From Geosiphon pyriformis (lineage: Eukaryota; Glomeromycota; Glomeromycetes; Archaeosporales; Geosiphonaceae), in NCBI GenBank assembly GCA_016748015.1, contig JAAOMT010000324.1:2434-66433 (forward strand): a DNA stretch of 64,000 nt, in the 5' to 3' direction. The notes below the pieces were generated by a model. It was not told where the DNA came from. It saw only the letters and a list, made by a program, of their open reading frames with translations, and made no database searches. Every line of letters starts with the position of its first letter. The stretch's first letter is position 1. Made by a program: the position numbers and the translations under genes. Below, piece after piece: positions 21,746 to 33,087 of this stretch.

Positions 21746-24474
21746 CAGCACCATCATTTGTGATAGTGTTTGGATTTGCTGAGGTTGATAAATGATTTAT
21801 GGCTATGGTTGATAAACAATAGGTGTTGGCATTTGATAAATGAGTGGTTGATAAATTGGCTACTGCATTATTGATAGATAATTTGGTTGATATGGTTCTG
21901 AATTTGGTTAATAATTTGGAGTTTGAAACTGGCAATTGGAGTTTTGATATTAATTTTCTAATTATTGGTCATTTAAGTGGTTGTGACAGTTGATTTGTAA
22001 ATATCTTTGTTTACTACAATAGTGGCAACTACATGTTTTAGTTTGCTATTGCTGATTGGTGGATAATAATGGACATGACTGATGTTAAAAACAATTTGTA
22101 TTTCTTTGATTATTGTGTCATTGTAGAAGTTAATAAATGGCTTGATTGTTAGCTAAGTATCTTTCTAATTTCTGATTGATTGAGTTGCAGAATTGCTTTA
22201 ACTTGGAATCCAAGTTAGATAATCTGTTCATTACTAAATTTACAGCTTGGGCATAGTTAGTTTTTAATTCGGCAGCTTTAAAATCTCTGGCATGAGTGAT
22301 TGCTGCTTGAAAGTTGGCAGAATATAGTAAATGTACATATTGTAAAATGCTGCTGCATAATCCACAGATGAATTGATTCAAGATTTGGACTACAGTAAAA
22401 TAATTGGTGTTGATGACTTGAATTTAGCATTGTTACAGGTGACAATTTCTAGTGTTGAATTAAATACAAACCCATAATTTGGTGCTCAAAGCTATTTTTG
22501 TTGTTAATAATCTGAAGGTTTGGTATCTGAAGGTTTTGTATCTGAAGAGTTTGGTTGAGTTCTTTGTATAATGGACAGAGATTCAATGGTGATAGTTTTA
22601 TCTGTAGCTTTCTGAAACTGCAGTTTTGTCAATTTTTTTCTCAGCTTGATGGCCAGTATTCCTCCTGGTAAGCTATCCTCAATCGAGTGTTCTATCTTTA
22701 TTTCTGGGTCTTTTACCAGTCATGTTTATCCTGATGTCAGTGCCCTGCACGTTAATCCTCAATAGAGTTAGTAAACAACAATAAAATCAAAGCAAAAAAA
22801 TAAAAAAAAGAAAATAAAATAAAGAAAGAAAAGAAATAAGCCAAAATGATTTACAAGTTAGTATTCCGTCAATAGCTGTGATCAAGAGCTATTGTTCCAG
22901 TATGGTTAAGTATCAATTACTATCAACACTTCATGTTGATAGTGGAAATGGGTTTTGAGATAACAAATAGTTATTAATTAGATGCTTGTAATTTGGAGAG
23001 TTGCTTAGATTAAATTTAAACTAAAAGATCCATCTTTTCAGCTTCTAATCTTGCTGCTATATATACATAATTGAGATTCCTTAATTTCTTGATTCTTCAC
23101 AACAGGAATCCTAGAATTTCTGGAATCCTGCAATTTCTCATCAAAGAATCCTGAAATTCCTGAAATCCTGCAATTCCTGAGAAGAATCCTGGAATTCCAC
23201 ATTTACTATGCTTACTTCTGATTGGTTAATAATTATGCTAATATATTTCCTATATTTCTATGAGTAACAGCGTAAGTTTCTGTAGAAATGTCTTAGGTAA
23301 GTAATGACTGCTTCAGTTTTTCTTTGCTTGATGGTAATAAAAGTATTGGCTAAGTGATTAATACTATTATTGTTGCTAAAATATCATAAAAATTCAAGCT
23401 TGAATGCATTAAAATCTTGAGGTTTGTTGGCCAAGCTTTAATACTACAAGTTGGCAGTATCCTGAAGGAAGTATGGAATAACTTGGAGTGCTCTGACATC
23501 ATTCCATCCATTGGCTGCAATGGCTTTTTTTATATTATTCAGCCACACTTATATGTTATCTTCTTTGCCAGTGAATTTTTCAATTTTGGCAATTGGTACA
23601 TATGCCATTAGTTGTTGTTGTGATGGTTGTAGAAGTGATTGTTGTGGTTGTTGTTGATATAATACCTGTGGCTGTTGAATTGGTTTAGCAATTAGTTTAA
23701 TTGATAGCTAATTGATCACAATTACTGGAGGTAAGTGTTGTTGATTAATTATATTGGGGTTTAGATTGTTCTAATTTTCTGGAGTTTGAATATTCAGAGT
23801 TTTAACTTCTGGGTTTTTTACAATTGGGTTTTGATAATTAAATTCTTGATTGTTATTTTCCTCTTTTTCTGATTTAGTTACTTCTCAAGGACTTATGGTT
23901 TCAAAATCTGGTAAAGGTAGTGGTGATCAAAATTCTAATGGTGTTAGTAATCATAATTTAAATCTTTCAAAATAATCATTATAGGTTCTCAATAAGTCAA
24001 TCTTTGATTGTTTATTTTAAAATAGTATTTGGGCCAATGGTGTTTTTGCATTTGATGTAGACACACCTGTTGATAAGATTCTACTTTTGTTTTCTTTTAA
24101 GTGGGTGGTTGTATTCTCTAAGATGTTACTGCTAATGTTTGTAATTTCTTTTTGCTCTTGTTTACATAGGTAATTAAATATTTTTGTTGAGTGTGATTTT
24201 TAATTTTCCAATTAATTTTAGTGAGGATTGTTGTAAAATTATAATTTACTGGTAAGCTGGTATTTTGAATTAATTCATTGTAAAAATTTCCTCTTGTTGA
24301 GTTGGTTTTTATTGGTACTCCTAGCAAATATAAGATTTTTTTATTAACATAGAAATTGAAGACTGATTCTGCTGATAGATGATTGTTGGTTAATTCCAAG
24401 TGTTGACAGTAATATTGAAATAAGGATTTGGCAAATTCTAAATAGTTTGTCCCTATTTTTTCTGGTTCTGCCAC
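21746..24474 (-). pseudogene. A1 gag, interrupted by a solo LTR
   Basis: Minus-strand gag from the ATG at 24474 (MAEPEKIGTNYLEFAKSLFQ), collinear with A2 gag on the plus strand. The first part runs down to 23270. A solo LTR (22431-23269) interrupts it, and the second part continues at 22430 with MNQFICGLCSSILQYVH, matching MNQFIHGLCSSILQYIH in A2. A zinc knuckle at about 21985-22027 reads CHYCSKQRYLQINC, so the zinc-binding His is Tyr (CAT to TAT). A Gln/Pro-rich stretch follows to 21746, where segment D starts. Several stops lie at former Gln codons. Confidence 0.8.
22431..23269 (-). repeat. Solo LTR of family A inside A1 gag
   Basis: It begins TGTTACAG and ends GAGTAACA on the plus strand (minus-oriented, 839 bp). 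The flanks are GCAT (22427-22430) and GCGT (23270-23273), a 4-bp duplication with one transition. The gag sequence on either side is collinear with A2, which confirms the insertion point. Its U3 has the GAATTCC / AATCCTG tandem module (about 23090-23210). Confidence 0.85.
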
Positions 24475-24518
24475 TTTTAGATGATTGTTTGTTGGTGCTG
24501 GTTTTCTGTAGAATTATA

Positions 24519-24537
24519 CTTCACAGAAGGCACCAAA
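24519..24537 (-). other. Primer-binding site of element A1
   Basis: On the minus strand TTTGGTGCCTTCTGTGAAG directly follows the 5' LTR end (TTGTAACA). The TGGTGC core is shared with the A2, B2 and C sites. Confidence 0.65.
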
Positions 24538-24955
24538 TGTTACAAATAATTATTTGGAGTCTCAAATCAAATAACAAACTCATAACTTGGTGCTCAATAG
24601 TTAATCTGTTTGGTAATATCTAAAAATTTTTTGTGATTTAAAGGTTTTAGGTTGAGTTTTTTGTATAATGAACAGAGATTTAATGGTGTGCAAGTTTTTG
24701 TGTGACCAATTTCTTTCTTCAGCTTGGTGGCCAGTTTATTCTGGCAGTTATGCCTTTTTGGTAAGCTATCCAAATTTTTATTCTGTACCTTTTTATTTGG
24801 GTCTTTTACCAGACTATCTGTGATGTTAATAACTTAACACTTAATTTTTAATCAATTAGTTAACAACAAAAAATAAATAAAATAAATAAAATAAAGAGAA
24901 AAAAATAAAGAAAATTAAGCCAAGGCAATAAATTTAGTATCTTGTCAATAGTCAT
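24538..24955 (-). repeat. 5' LTR remnant of A1, truncated by element B1
   Basis: It begins TGTTACAAATAATTATTTGG and is collinear with other family-A LTRs up to 24955 (R/U5-side half). There the family-B LTR starts abruptly with TGTTATAAG. The missing half must lie beyond the B1 far end, which I could not locate. Confidence 0.78.
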
Positions 24956-25977
24956 TGTTATAAGTAAACTTGGTAAAATAGAGAAATGGTAATATTTGGT
25001 GCTCTCAATTATCAATGATGTATTTTTCACATAATTCTGTTGGTTATTAGTCTCTGAAAGTCTTATTTTACTGGTTGTGATTTTATCTGTTAAATTCTTT
25101 GGTTATAAGACACAGAGATTTGGCTTTTGCTGATTGCAACTTCTTATAAATGTGAGCTATTTTCTCTGAGCTAATGAGTGCAGTTATTAGGGTCCAGTGT
25201 TGTCTTTTCACCCTTCTAGTAAGCTAACAAAATAATGTTAATATCCAAAATTTAGTGAGAACTTTTTTTTTTTACCAGGCTATCACAAAGTTTATTCCCA
25301 GATAATTGATTTTACTATGTTGTTGCTTCACAAGAAAAAATAAATAAAAATAAAAATAAAAATAAAAATAAAAGAAAAAAAAATGAATTAATATTATCAA
25401 TCACTGTGATCAAAAGCAATTGGTCTAGATCATTAATGATTCAAGATGGTTATGCTAAGAGCATCTGTTCTGGAATGAAGATATAAAACAATAGTTAATT
25501 CATGTAAATTTCACAAAGTTCAAGAACAGGAATTTGTGATTCTGATTTTTCAATAATTGATTTATTTTAAAAGATGAATATGGAATAAAATAAATGATGG
25601 TAGAAGTAAGAATATTTTATTCTTGTCTAGTGGTTCATATTTAAATGTCTCTCTTTCTAACTTCTTTAACTACTCATTTGTATATATTCTTTTAGTTTTA
25701 CAGAATTGTTTCTGATTGTTTTATTATTGCTAATTATTGCTTTGCTATTTCTGTAATTGCTTTGTTTTTCTATATTATTACTAGTTATCTTATGTTATAA
25801 CATGTTATTTGGTATTATTATATATTATTTTGTGTTATAACACATTATTCTGCATTATTCTAAGTTATAACATATTATCCAATATTATCGCACACTATTC
25901 TGTATTATGTCATGTTTTGGTCATGTTTTGGTTACATTTTTTCATAACTTTGGATCAGTCTTTTTACTTGGGTAACA
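24956..25977 (-). repeat. 3' LTR of element B1 (family B)
   Basis: It begins TGTTATAAGTAAACTTGG and ends CTTGGGTAACA (1,022 bp), the mirror image of the plus-strand LTR at 55439-56477. An A-rich tract of AAAAT units lies at about 25335-25385. The U3 side (about 25790-25920) carries repeated near-palindromes built on GTTATAAC alternating with ATTATT-rich spacers. No coding frame is supported in this segment. Confidence 0.82.
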
Positions 25978-25995
25978 TTATTTCTCTCTTTTTAG
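25978..25995 (-). other. Polypurine tract of element B1
   Basis: On the minus strand CTAAAAAGAGAGAAATAA directly precedes the 3' LTR, so it identifies LTR 24956-25977 as the 3' copy. Confidence 0.65.
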
Positions 25996-26572
25996 AATTG
26001 AGCTCCTGCAAAATTATATGTATCTGTTATTATGGCTTTGTTCATATAGTGTTTGATGGTTGTCTTGAGTATTGTTCTTCATAGGTTTTTAAACTGTCAA
26101 TTGGTTATTTGTCCTATGTTTTTAACTGTTATCATCTTTATAGATTCATACAACAGTATATTTGGACAATGTTGGAAAGCAGTATATAGTCAGTATGCTG
26201 CTTTGTAATATAAGATTAGGTTGTTTTTCTCTACAAATTTTTCTACTTGTTGTATTGCTTCTTTGTTAAAAGTTTTTTGGCTAAGATCTCCATATAGTGT
26301 TTTCAAATTTAGTTGTTTACCAATTTTGTAAAACCAATATGTTGGTAAAAGTTTCTCTTTTTATTTTTGGGTGTTGTTTAATGTTTATTTCTCTGTTTTA
26401 AGAAAATTAATCTTATGAACTAAAGCTTCTTTTATTTCTTTGAGCTCGGAAACCAGGTATTTTTTATAAACTTCTTTTATTCCTGATTCCACCCAAGAGG
26501 AATCTTTTCTCCAATTTTTCCTCTCAGATGTTGCATAAAGATGGGACTGTTTAGTTTTATTTGAACTCTTGC
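25996..26572 (-). other. Non-coding 3' internal segment of B1
   Basis: Between integrase and the polypurine tract, with no supportable reading frame. The apparent frame at 26477-26737 crosses into the solo LTR and is an artefact of the insertion. Confidence 0.5.
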
Positions 26573-27543
26573 TGTTACCAAAGGTTTTTGGTCTCTTTTC
26601 TTGAATGTTGTTACTGTTTGTCTGTTGCTAATTTTATATTTTTTGGAAGCAATTGAACCTCCAATAACTGAATTTATCTTCAAATTATCTTTTATAATTT
26701 GAACTGCTGGGCTTATAAGTAGAATGGCCAATTCCATATCAGTTACTTTATGTAGTTATATTGTAGTAAATGTCAACTCTTTCCCAGAAATTGCTCATCT
26801 GAAAGCTTATTAAAATTGTGTAGTTACTTTGCTATGAAAGTCAACTTTTCTACAGGAATCTTATCTGTAGGCTATCTTAATAATTATAATAAAAAAAATA
26901 AAGAAAACAAAAGAAATATAACAGAAATGGAATTCTAACAAGGGAAACGTTTTCTATCCAGGCCTAAAGTTACTAACAGATCACTAAAATTGGTAGCTAA
27001 TCAATTTCAAAATGTTAGTTGTGTTGAGGAAATTTCAAGTGTAATAATCAAAAAATTTGGTTTTCGAATATTTAATTTTTATTTGAATGTGTAAAAAGTA
27101 ATTTGTTCCAATTAAGATATCTAAAATAAAATACTATGATAAGATACTATGAGAAGATACATTTTTTTAAAGAGAAAAGCTCTTCTTTTATACAATTTGT
27201 TGTAGTACTAGTCTTTAAACTTGTACTTTTCTCTTTGCTATAATTTGGGTAAACTAAAGATATATTTTGGCAAACTACAAGTTATTTCACTGAACTATTG
27301 ATTATTTCGGCCAATTTTCATTAATTTCGGCGAATTTTGGCTATGTTAAATGATTCAAAGTATTGTGTAATTTAATTATCTTAATTTCTATAATACAAAT
27401 CGGATTATTGATTGTGTAATAATATTTGATAATTTGATTAAATAATAAGTGATAATCGAAATACTAATAATATATGCTAATTAATAATAGGAATTATGAG
27501 AGTAATTTTATGCTAATTAATAGCTAAAATTTTATTGGTAACA
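26573..27543 (-). repeat. Solo LTR of family E with a perfect 4-bp target duplication
   Basis: It begins TGTTACCAAAGG and ends TTGGTAACA (971 bp). TTGC flanks it on both sides (26569-26572 and 27544-27547). A heavily mutated copy of the same LTR lies at 45349-46276. The internal layout (inverted pair, A-rich tract near 26890-26925, AT-rich U3) parallels families A and B, but the sequence is distinct. Confidence 0.88.
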
Positions 27544-27547
27544 TTGC

Positions 27548-29010
27548 CCTTTTCTTTTCTACTCCTATCTTTATATCATATCTTTTTTCTATCAATTGTC
27601 ACTTCTATTTGAGCAAAAAATTGTTGAATTGTATCAAATAGTTGTTTCAAAAGTTGTTGAATTTGATTTAACAAATCTATATTGAAAGTTCTATTGTTTC
27701 TTACTGCTTTTTGGATACTATATATATTTGAATTCCTTAATTTAATTTGTTGCACATTGTTTACAATACAATGACAATAATTGGTTTCAGATCTTGTGAT
27801 ATATCTTTTGGTCTGATTAATGAAATTTGTGTTCCTAGTTAAGATACTAATAATGATGATTTTTGTTTTACATGATAAATTTTTAACCAATTTCCATGCA
27901 TTACTTTCTTTAGAATCCTGTCTTCCAATCATAATTTGTAAGCTTCATTGCCTAAAACTTTGTATACATGGAATGGACCATTCCACTTTGGGTTGAACTT
28001 TCCATTCCATTGTTTTTCAGCTTTTGTACAATATAACAGTACTTGGTTTCCAATCTTAAATTTCATTGATTGTTCAGATAGGCATTTATTATATCTTTCT
28101 TTTTGTTGTTCTTAAGTATTACTAATGTTGTCAGCTGCTGTTTTACAATTATTTTCTAATATTTTTATAAGCTGGTATGTCCTATGGTATAAGATTACTT
28201 CAAAATTCTCTTCAGTGATAGCTTCTGTTAGATACAACTGTATTTTTTTTTAATAAGTAGAGTGGCTTTTTTTTATAGACTAATTCGAATGATGTGAATT
28301 AAGTCATATATTATGTTTTAGTATTTGGTATGCAAAGAGTACAAAAAATATGAATAAGTCCCATTCTTGTTTATTTTTATGACTTATTTTTGCTAATGCT
28401 TCACACAGTGTTCGGTTAAATTGTTCTATCAATCTATTTATTTGTGAGTAATATAGTGATGATAAAGACCATTTTATTCCAAATCATTAACTTAATTTGG
28501 TTAATGTATTATTGATAAAATGCATTTCTTGATCACATAGCAGTTCTTTTGGACATCTATGTCTACAAATCAGATCTTGGTATACAAACTCAGCTACTGT
28601 TTTTAGTATCTGCTACTTAAATGGCTCTGGCTTTTGGCCATTTTGTCAAATAGTTTACAGCTATAGTAATATAACAATTTCCTTTAGATTTTATGAAGAG
28701 AGGACCAACTAAATTAATTCCAATTCTATCAAATGGATTTCTAATTAGAATGAATCAAAGTGGTTCTGTTGTTCTGGCTCTTTCTTTTTACTAATATGAG
28801 TTATAATTGAGCATGTATTCAAAAATGTCTTTGTATATTATTGGCCAATAGTATAAATTTAGGGTTCTCTTAAGAGTAGCATTTTTGTTAAAGTGTTTTG
28901 TAGTTGGATCCAAATACATACTATATAATATAGTTTCCTTTTTATTGTTTTTGATAACTTATTATAGAGTGGAGTGGTTTCATTGTTTTTGTCAATATAA
29001 TTGGTTGTCT
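27548..29010 (-). pseudogene. B1 integrase remnant
   Basis: The zinc-binding part is near 28800-28870 and the catalytic core at about 28500-28760. FDRIGINLVGPL has the first Asp as Asn. LLCDQEMHF keeps the second Asp (about 28530-28560). The tail with FNPKWNGPFHVYK-like GPY/F residues is near 27960-28010. A minus frame at 27576-27932 (MIGRQDSKESNAWKLVKN) represents the extreme C-terminus. It is homologous to A1 7241-8560. Stops and indels break it. Confidence 0.78.
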
Positions 29011-30440
29011 TAAATAAAATAATTTTAGACTTGTTTTCATATGGTACTCTGTTCCTGTTGAAATAATATTTCCTTGAAATGTAGTGTCAATAGGTACTGA
29101 TGTAGTCAGTGATAATTGGTTGTGTTTATGAGTCTGGAATTAGGTTTGTGGCATTCTCAACAAACTGTTGGTATTGGTGTTTTTGGATCTTTTCTTGTAA
29201 TGAACTTTGAGTAGAAATTGTTGTAAATAAGTACTTCATCTTGCATATTTTCTCTCTAGTTGTGGATTGTTAAATAATCAAACAAGTTTTTTATGATCAG
29301 TATATAAATTAAAGAGCAAACTGAGATAATGTCTCCATGTCTGTATGGCCCAATAAATAATAAAACATTCCAAATTTGTTGTGTTGTAATTTTTTTCTGC
29401 TGGGCTAGTGCTGTGACTGGCATAGACAATTGGATGTTCTTTATTGTCTAGTCTTAGTTGTGATAAGACTGCTTCTAAAGCATTTTTCGAAATGTCTGTA
29501 GTAATAATAAACTGTTTAGTAAAATTTGGGTAAATTAGGATTGGGAATGTGATTAATCACTGCTTAAGATAGTCAAATGCTTTTTGTTGGTCTTTTTTCT
29601 ATAAATACTGTACATATTTAGACAACAACTGGTAAAATGGTTTTGTAATAGTCAAGAATTCTTTAACAAATTGTCAATAGTATCCTGCCAATCCTAAAAA
29701 TCCTTGTAATTCTCTGAAATTGATTGGAGCTGGAAAATTTTTAACTTTTTGAATCTTATCTGGATTAGATTTGACTTTGTTTTTGCTAATTACATGTCCT
29801 AGAAATTTTAATTTAGTCTTTCTAAAGAAGCATTTATCAGGATTAAGTTTCAATTTGGCATTATAAAGGTATTTGAAGACTTGCTAAAGATAAAGCAAGT
29901 AGTCATCAAATGTTTTCGAGAAGATGTTGATGTCATCTAAGTATATTATAACTGATTTCTACAAGATTCCTTTATACATAATATTCATAAGATGTTGGAA
30001 GGTAATGGGAGCATTGCAAAATTCAAAGGGCATCACATTGAAATTGAAGTTTCTATCTTGGATGGTAAACACTATTTTTCCTTTGTCTTTAGGATCTATT
30101 TTAACCTGTTAATATCCACTGGCTAAATCTAATGACAAGAACCATTTTTTGTTTCCTAAATTGTTCAGAATTTCTTAAATAAGAGGTATAAAATAACTAT
30201 CTTCTTAGATAATGCTATTTAGCTTTCAGTAGTCTACACAGAATCTTATTTTCCCGTTTTTCTTAGTGATCAGAACCACTGAAAAAGACCAAAGGCTTAA
30301 TAATTCTTTAATCAAGCCATTGTTGAGCATTTGTTGTATTTTTTGTTTAATTAGATTATCACCAGATAAGAGCACTTGATAGGTCTGCTGTTTAATAGGT
30401 TGTATATCTTCTGTATTAATCTGATGCTTCATAATGTCAG
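29011..30440 (-). pseudogene. B1 reverse transcriptase and RNase H
   Basis: The RT start MKHQINTEDIQPIKQ and KKNGKIRFCVDY lie at 30226-30432. The active site YLDD INIFSK is intact at 29932-29943. The DPNKCF-like and FLGLAGYY-like blocks run through 29690-29850. RNase H is at about 29370-29540, with the TDISKNAL region where TDAS is expected. It is the best-preserved RT core of families A/B here, but stops at former Gln codons and frame changes prevent one product. Confidence 0.82.
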
Positions 30441-31340
30441 TGCATCCAAACTCATTTTCACTGGCAAAGACATTGGCATATTAATTTAAGAGAATCTTAA
30501 GTTGAATTTGCTAAAGAGTATTCAGGTTTTTCAAATATAGTTTGTTGATTTCTTTTAGCATGAACAGGTAACTTTCTTTTGGCAAGTTCTATACTTGTGA
30601 GGTAATATCACAAAATAAAAATAGCTGTACAAAGTCTGAAATAGGTTGGGGTTTTTTGGAATATTAAATATCTGGTAAGATTGAACCAACAAAAGTCTCT
30701 TCAGAGATTTAAATAACATTTTTTGTAGGGTTGTGAATGGAGATTTTGAAGTGTTTATAAGCTTTGGCTAGTAGGTATAAGTTAGCAATATCAGCTAGGG
30801 AACAGATTTTAGAACCAGTTTCAAATAATAAGGCTTGATCTTGAATCTTTCAATTTACTTTAAGAATGTATTGTTAATATAGAGAGATGGAGATAACTGT
30901 GTCAGTATAGATATGTTCTATCTGGTCACTGTTTTCTTTTGTGAAGTTGACTGATACATTTACTTTTCTACTTGATTTAAATCCATTGATTTTTTGGACA
31001 ATAAAACCTAATTCTTTTTGGGTTGTTATCAGAGTTAATTGGGGTATTTTGATTAGGGATAAGAAGATAGCTTAGGCAATCTTTTTTTGTGATTTTATTT
31101 TGTATAATTTGTCTGAATTGTTCTGTAGTATTATGATGATGTTTTCTATATAACTGGCATCAATGATTTTTTCCTTTATGTCGATTTCTTTCTTGGCTAA
31201 ACTAGATTGAAAGGCAATTTGTACTATTGTATTAACAAAATTTCTAATACTATCTTAAGATCTATTATTACAAGGGAATGTGAGGCTATAACTATAAATA
31301 ATTGTCCAGAGTATTATAGGTCAAAACCAGCATTGGTATT
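30441..31340 (-). pseudogene. B1 dUTPase domain plus linker to RT
   Basis: Trimeric-dUTPase motifs are read on the minus strand: NAGFDL (motif 1, intact, 31319-31334), QSSLAKKEI (motif 2), KIIDASYIENI (motif 3, catalytic Asp kept), QKKIA-stop-AIF (motif 4, Gln codon now TAA) and GFKSSRKV (motif 5, about 30967-30984, glycines lost). One frame change lies between motifs 1 and 2. The linker from 30960 to 30441 (LYLLAKAYKHFKISIHN, ASENEFGCTDIMKHQ) is collinear with A1 10015-10360. Two element families with the same domain in the same place argue that it was an original part of pol. Confidence 0.82.
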
Positions 31341-32240
31341 ATGTGCTCTTTTGAAACAGATTTTTTTCTTATTGTTACTGTACTATTTTAATTTTAATTC
31401 TTTGAAGAGATCTAGATAAGTGAGATACTGTTCTGTTTTGGTATCTTTAGTTGAATCTTAAAATAACATGTTTTCAGTAATTAATTCCTTTTCTATCTCA
31501 GGCTCAGATAATTTGGTAATTGAATATAGTTTTTTTGGAAACAGGTTGAACATGAAATCATATTTATCACAATACTGAAAGTGACAAAGAATCAAACAAT
31601 AGTTGCACAGTTTTGTGTTTAGGTTAGCTAACTGTTGTTCTTGCTTTTCTTAGATCAGGGCCAATTCTTAGTATTGATTTTGAAATGTGTCTAGATCATC
31701 TGTGAAGAAATCTTCTGTGATGTAGTCAGGTTTATCATATTTTAATGTAAACAGATTTTTTTTGATTTCTCATATTTTACCAAGTGTGACACCTTCAGCT
31801 TTAACACTCACCATTCTTTATATTTTATGTTCATCATGCAAGTAATTGTCTAATCTACTAAGTGCTCATCTCTAAGCATTCTTGATCAGTATTTTTTTTT
31901 GTATCCAATCATTGATTAAAATAGTGTATTGACATGCTTTATTACATGTTTTTCCTCTGCCAGGAACATTATTCTATAGTTCTTCATCTGGCAGAATCTT
32001 GTTACAGGCAAAACATAGTGTATTGTTTCATTTATCTTGTCATTTTGGTTTGCCAAATTTTTCCAATACACAAGGTCTGTAGTAATGTTTGGTGGCAGTT
32101 GGCCATTCTTTGTTATCTTCAATATATGCACTTATAGAAAACAACTTTTTTCCACAGTCAACATAAATTAATTTTGGGGTTTGATACTATTGACTTCTTT
32201 GACTTGGGATGAGATAGTCTGCAGATGCCAATTGTAGTTT
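31341..32240 (-). pseudogene. B1 cysteine-pair module
   Basis: On the minus strand: VDCGKKLFS with a YYRPC pair (about 32050-32150), CFACNKILPDEEL followed by CNKAC (about 31930-32030), and CNYC-x8-CDKY (about 31570-31605), where the last Cys has become Tyr. This is the same three-part arrangement as in A1 and A2, followed by dUTPase. The Asn/Ser-rich linker of family A is shorter here. Zinc binding is inferred from spacing. No named family was recognised. Confidence 0.65.
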
Positions 32241-32830
32241 TTCTTCTGCTTTTCTTTTGTCTTTTTCTTTCCAAGTTGGTAGTAGAAGTAACTCTGTTCA
32301 GTAATTATCAGCCCAAAAAACTTGATAGGTCTCTATTGTTAATAGTGGTATTGAGTCTTCAAATTCAATTAGTGGTTTTTCTGGGCTTTAAGCTTTGAAG
32401 TATTCACATATAGCTAAAACTCATGTGTACTGTCTGTTAAAGATAATCTGTAGTTTTTGTGTGTTCTAGTCAATGGTAGCATTAGCTTTGGCTAATCAAT
32501 TATTTCTTATAAAGGCTTGATATTGGGTGGTCTCTATAATAAACACTTTAATAGGAATTTGAATTCTGTTAATTTCAAAAGAAAAGTTGTCAATTTTTCT
32601 TATTAGGGTTTTAGTATTTCTGTCTGCAGTTATGATTTAGATAGTAGCTGTATGGTTTATTTAGTAACCTAGTTAATCTATAAGTTGCTTCATGATTATA
32701 CTACCTGCTGATCTACTATTAAGAATCAATTTAATATTTATGTTTTCAACTCTAGTATCAATATACAAAACAGTTATTGAATTTGAACAGCTTTGGTTTA
32801 GCATCTTAATTTTTATATGCTTGTAAATTC
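32241..32830 (-). pseudogene. B1 aspartic protease remnant
   Basis: VLYIDTRVENINIKLILNSRSAGSII (32690-32790 in minus sense) is the retropepsin active loop, with Asp as Asn and Gly as Arg (N-S-R). The C-terminal part follows at about 32440-32520. Upstream of 32830 the similarity to A1/A2 ends in AT-rich DNA, so gag is missing. Confidence 0.65.
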
Positions 32831-32937
32831 TACTAGCAAAGCTATAGCTAATCTTAAGATTTATATAATAAAAACTGTTTATAGAAAACTTTTAATTGCT
32901 GTTTATAAGAAACTATATAACAAATTATATTCAGATG
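32831..32937. other. AT-rich stretch between B1 and LINE L1
   Basis: No recognisable feature. It ends at the left copy of the L1 target duplication, so it continues at 39723 across the LINE. Confidence 0.4.
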
Positions 32938-33087
32938 TTTTTTGCTTATTTTTATTTATTTATTTATTTATTTAACGAATAAGGTCCAAACACTACTTAG
33001 AACTATACATCAAAGAAATAATCTAAACTAAGCATGAATCATGTGTTTTCTACACATGACCAGCCACTCGAGCCAGTCAAAACAATA

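Larger units (their letters stand above)
4715..24955 (-). mobile_element. Element A1: Ty3-like LTR retrotransposon with a dUTPase, nested by other elements
   Basis: Reading on the minus strand from 24955 down, the order is a 5' LTR remnant, a primer-binding site, gag with a knuckle, protease, Cys-pair module, dUTPase, RT, RNase H, integrase, a purine tract and the 3' LTR. The same order is seen on the plus strand in A2 (58961 onward), which supports the reconstruction. Inserted in it are solo LTRs (6079-6908, 22431-23269) and segment D (12604-21738), which itself holds element C. Its 5' LTR is broken at 24955 by B1. No flanking duplication can be tested because the far side is displaced. All coding parts carry stops, so the element is dead. 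Confidence 0.8.
24956..32830 (-). mobile_element. Element B1: Ty3-like LTR retrotransposon with a dUTPase, 5' part missing
   Basis: On the minus strand it has a 3' LTR (24956-25977), a polypurine tract, integrase, RNase H, RT, dUTPase, Cys-pair module and protease up to about 32830. Beyond this the sequence becomes AT-rich without recognisable gag, so the 5' third is deleted or eroded. It is inserted in the A1 5' LTR. A solo LTR of family E (26573-27543) lies in its 3' non-coding part. The B1 RT active site is intact, unlike A1 and C, but the reading frame is broken repeatedly. Confidence 0.8.

Noticed and set aside
25809-26084. Plus-strand 91-codon frame
   Set aside because: It lies in the repetitive U3 of the family-B LTR and crosses the LTR border.
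26477-26737. Minus-strand 86-codon frame
   Set aside because: It crosses the border of the family-E solo LTR (26573), so it is a chimera of LTR and B1 non-coding sequence.
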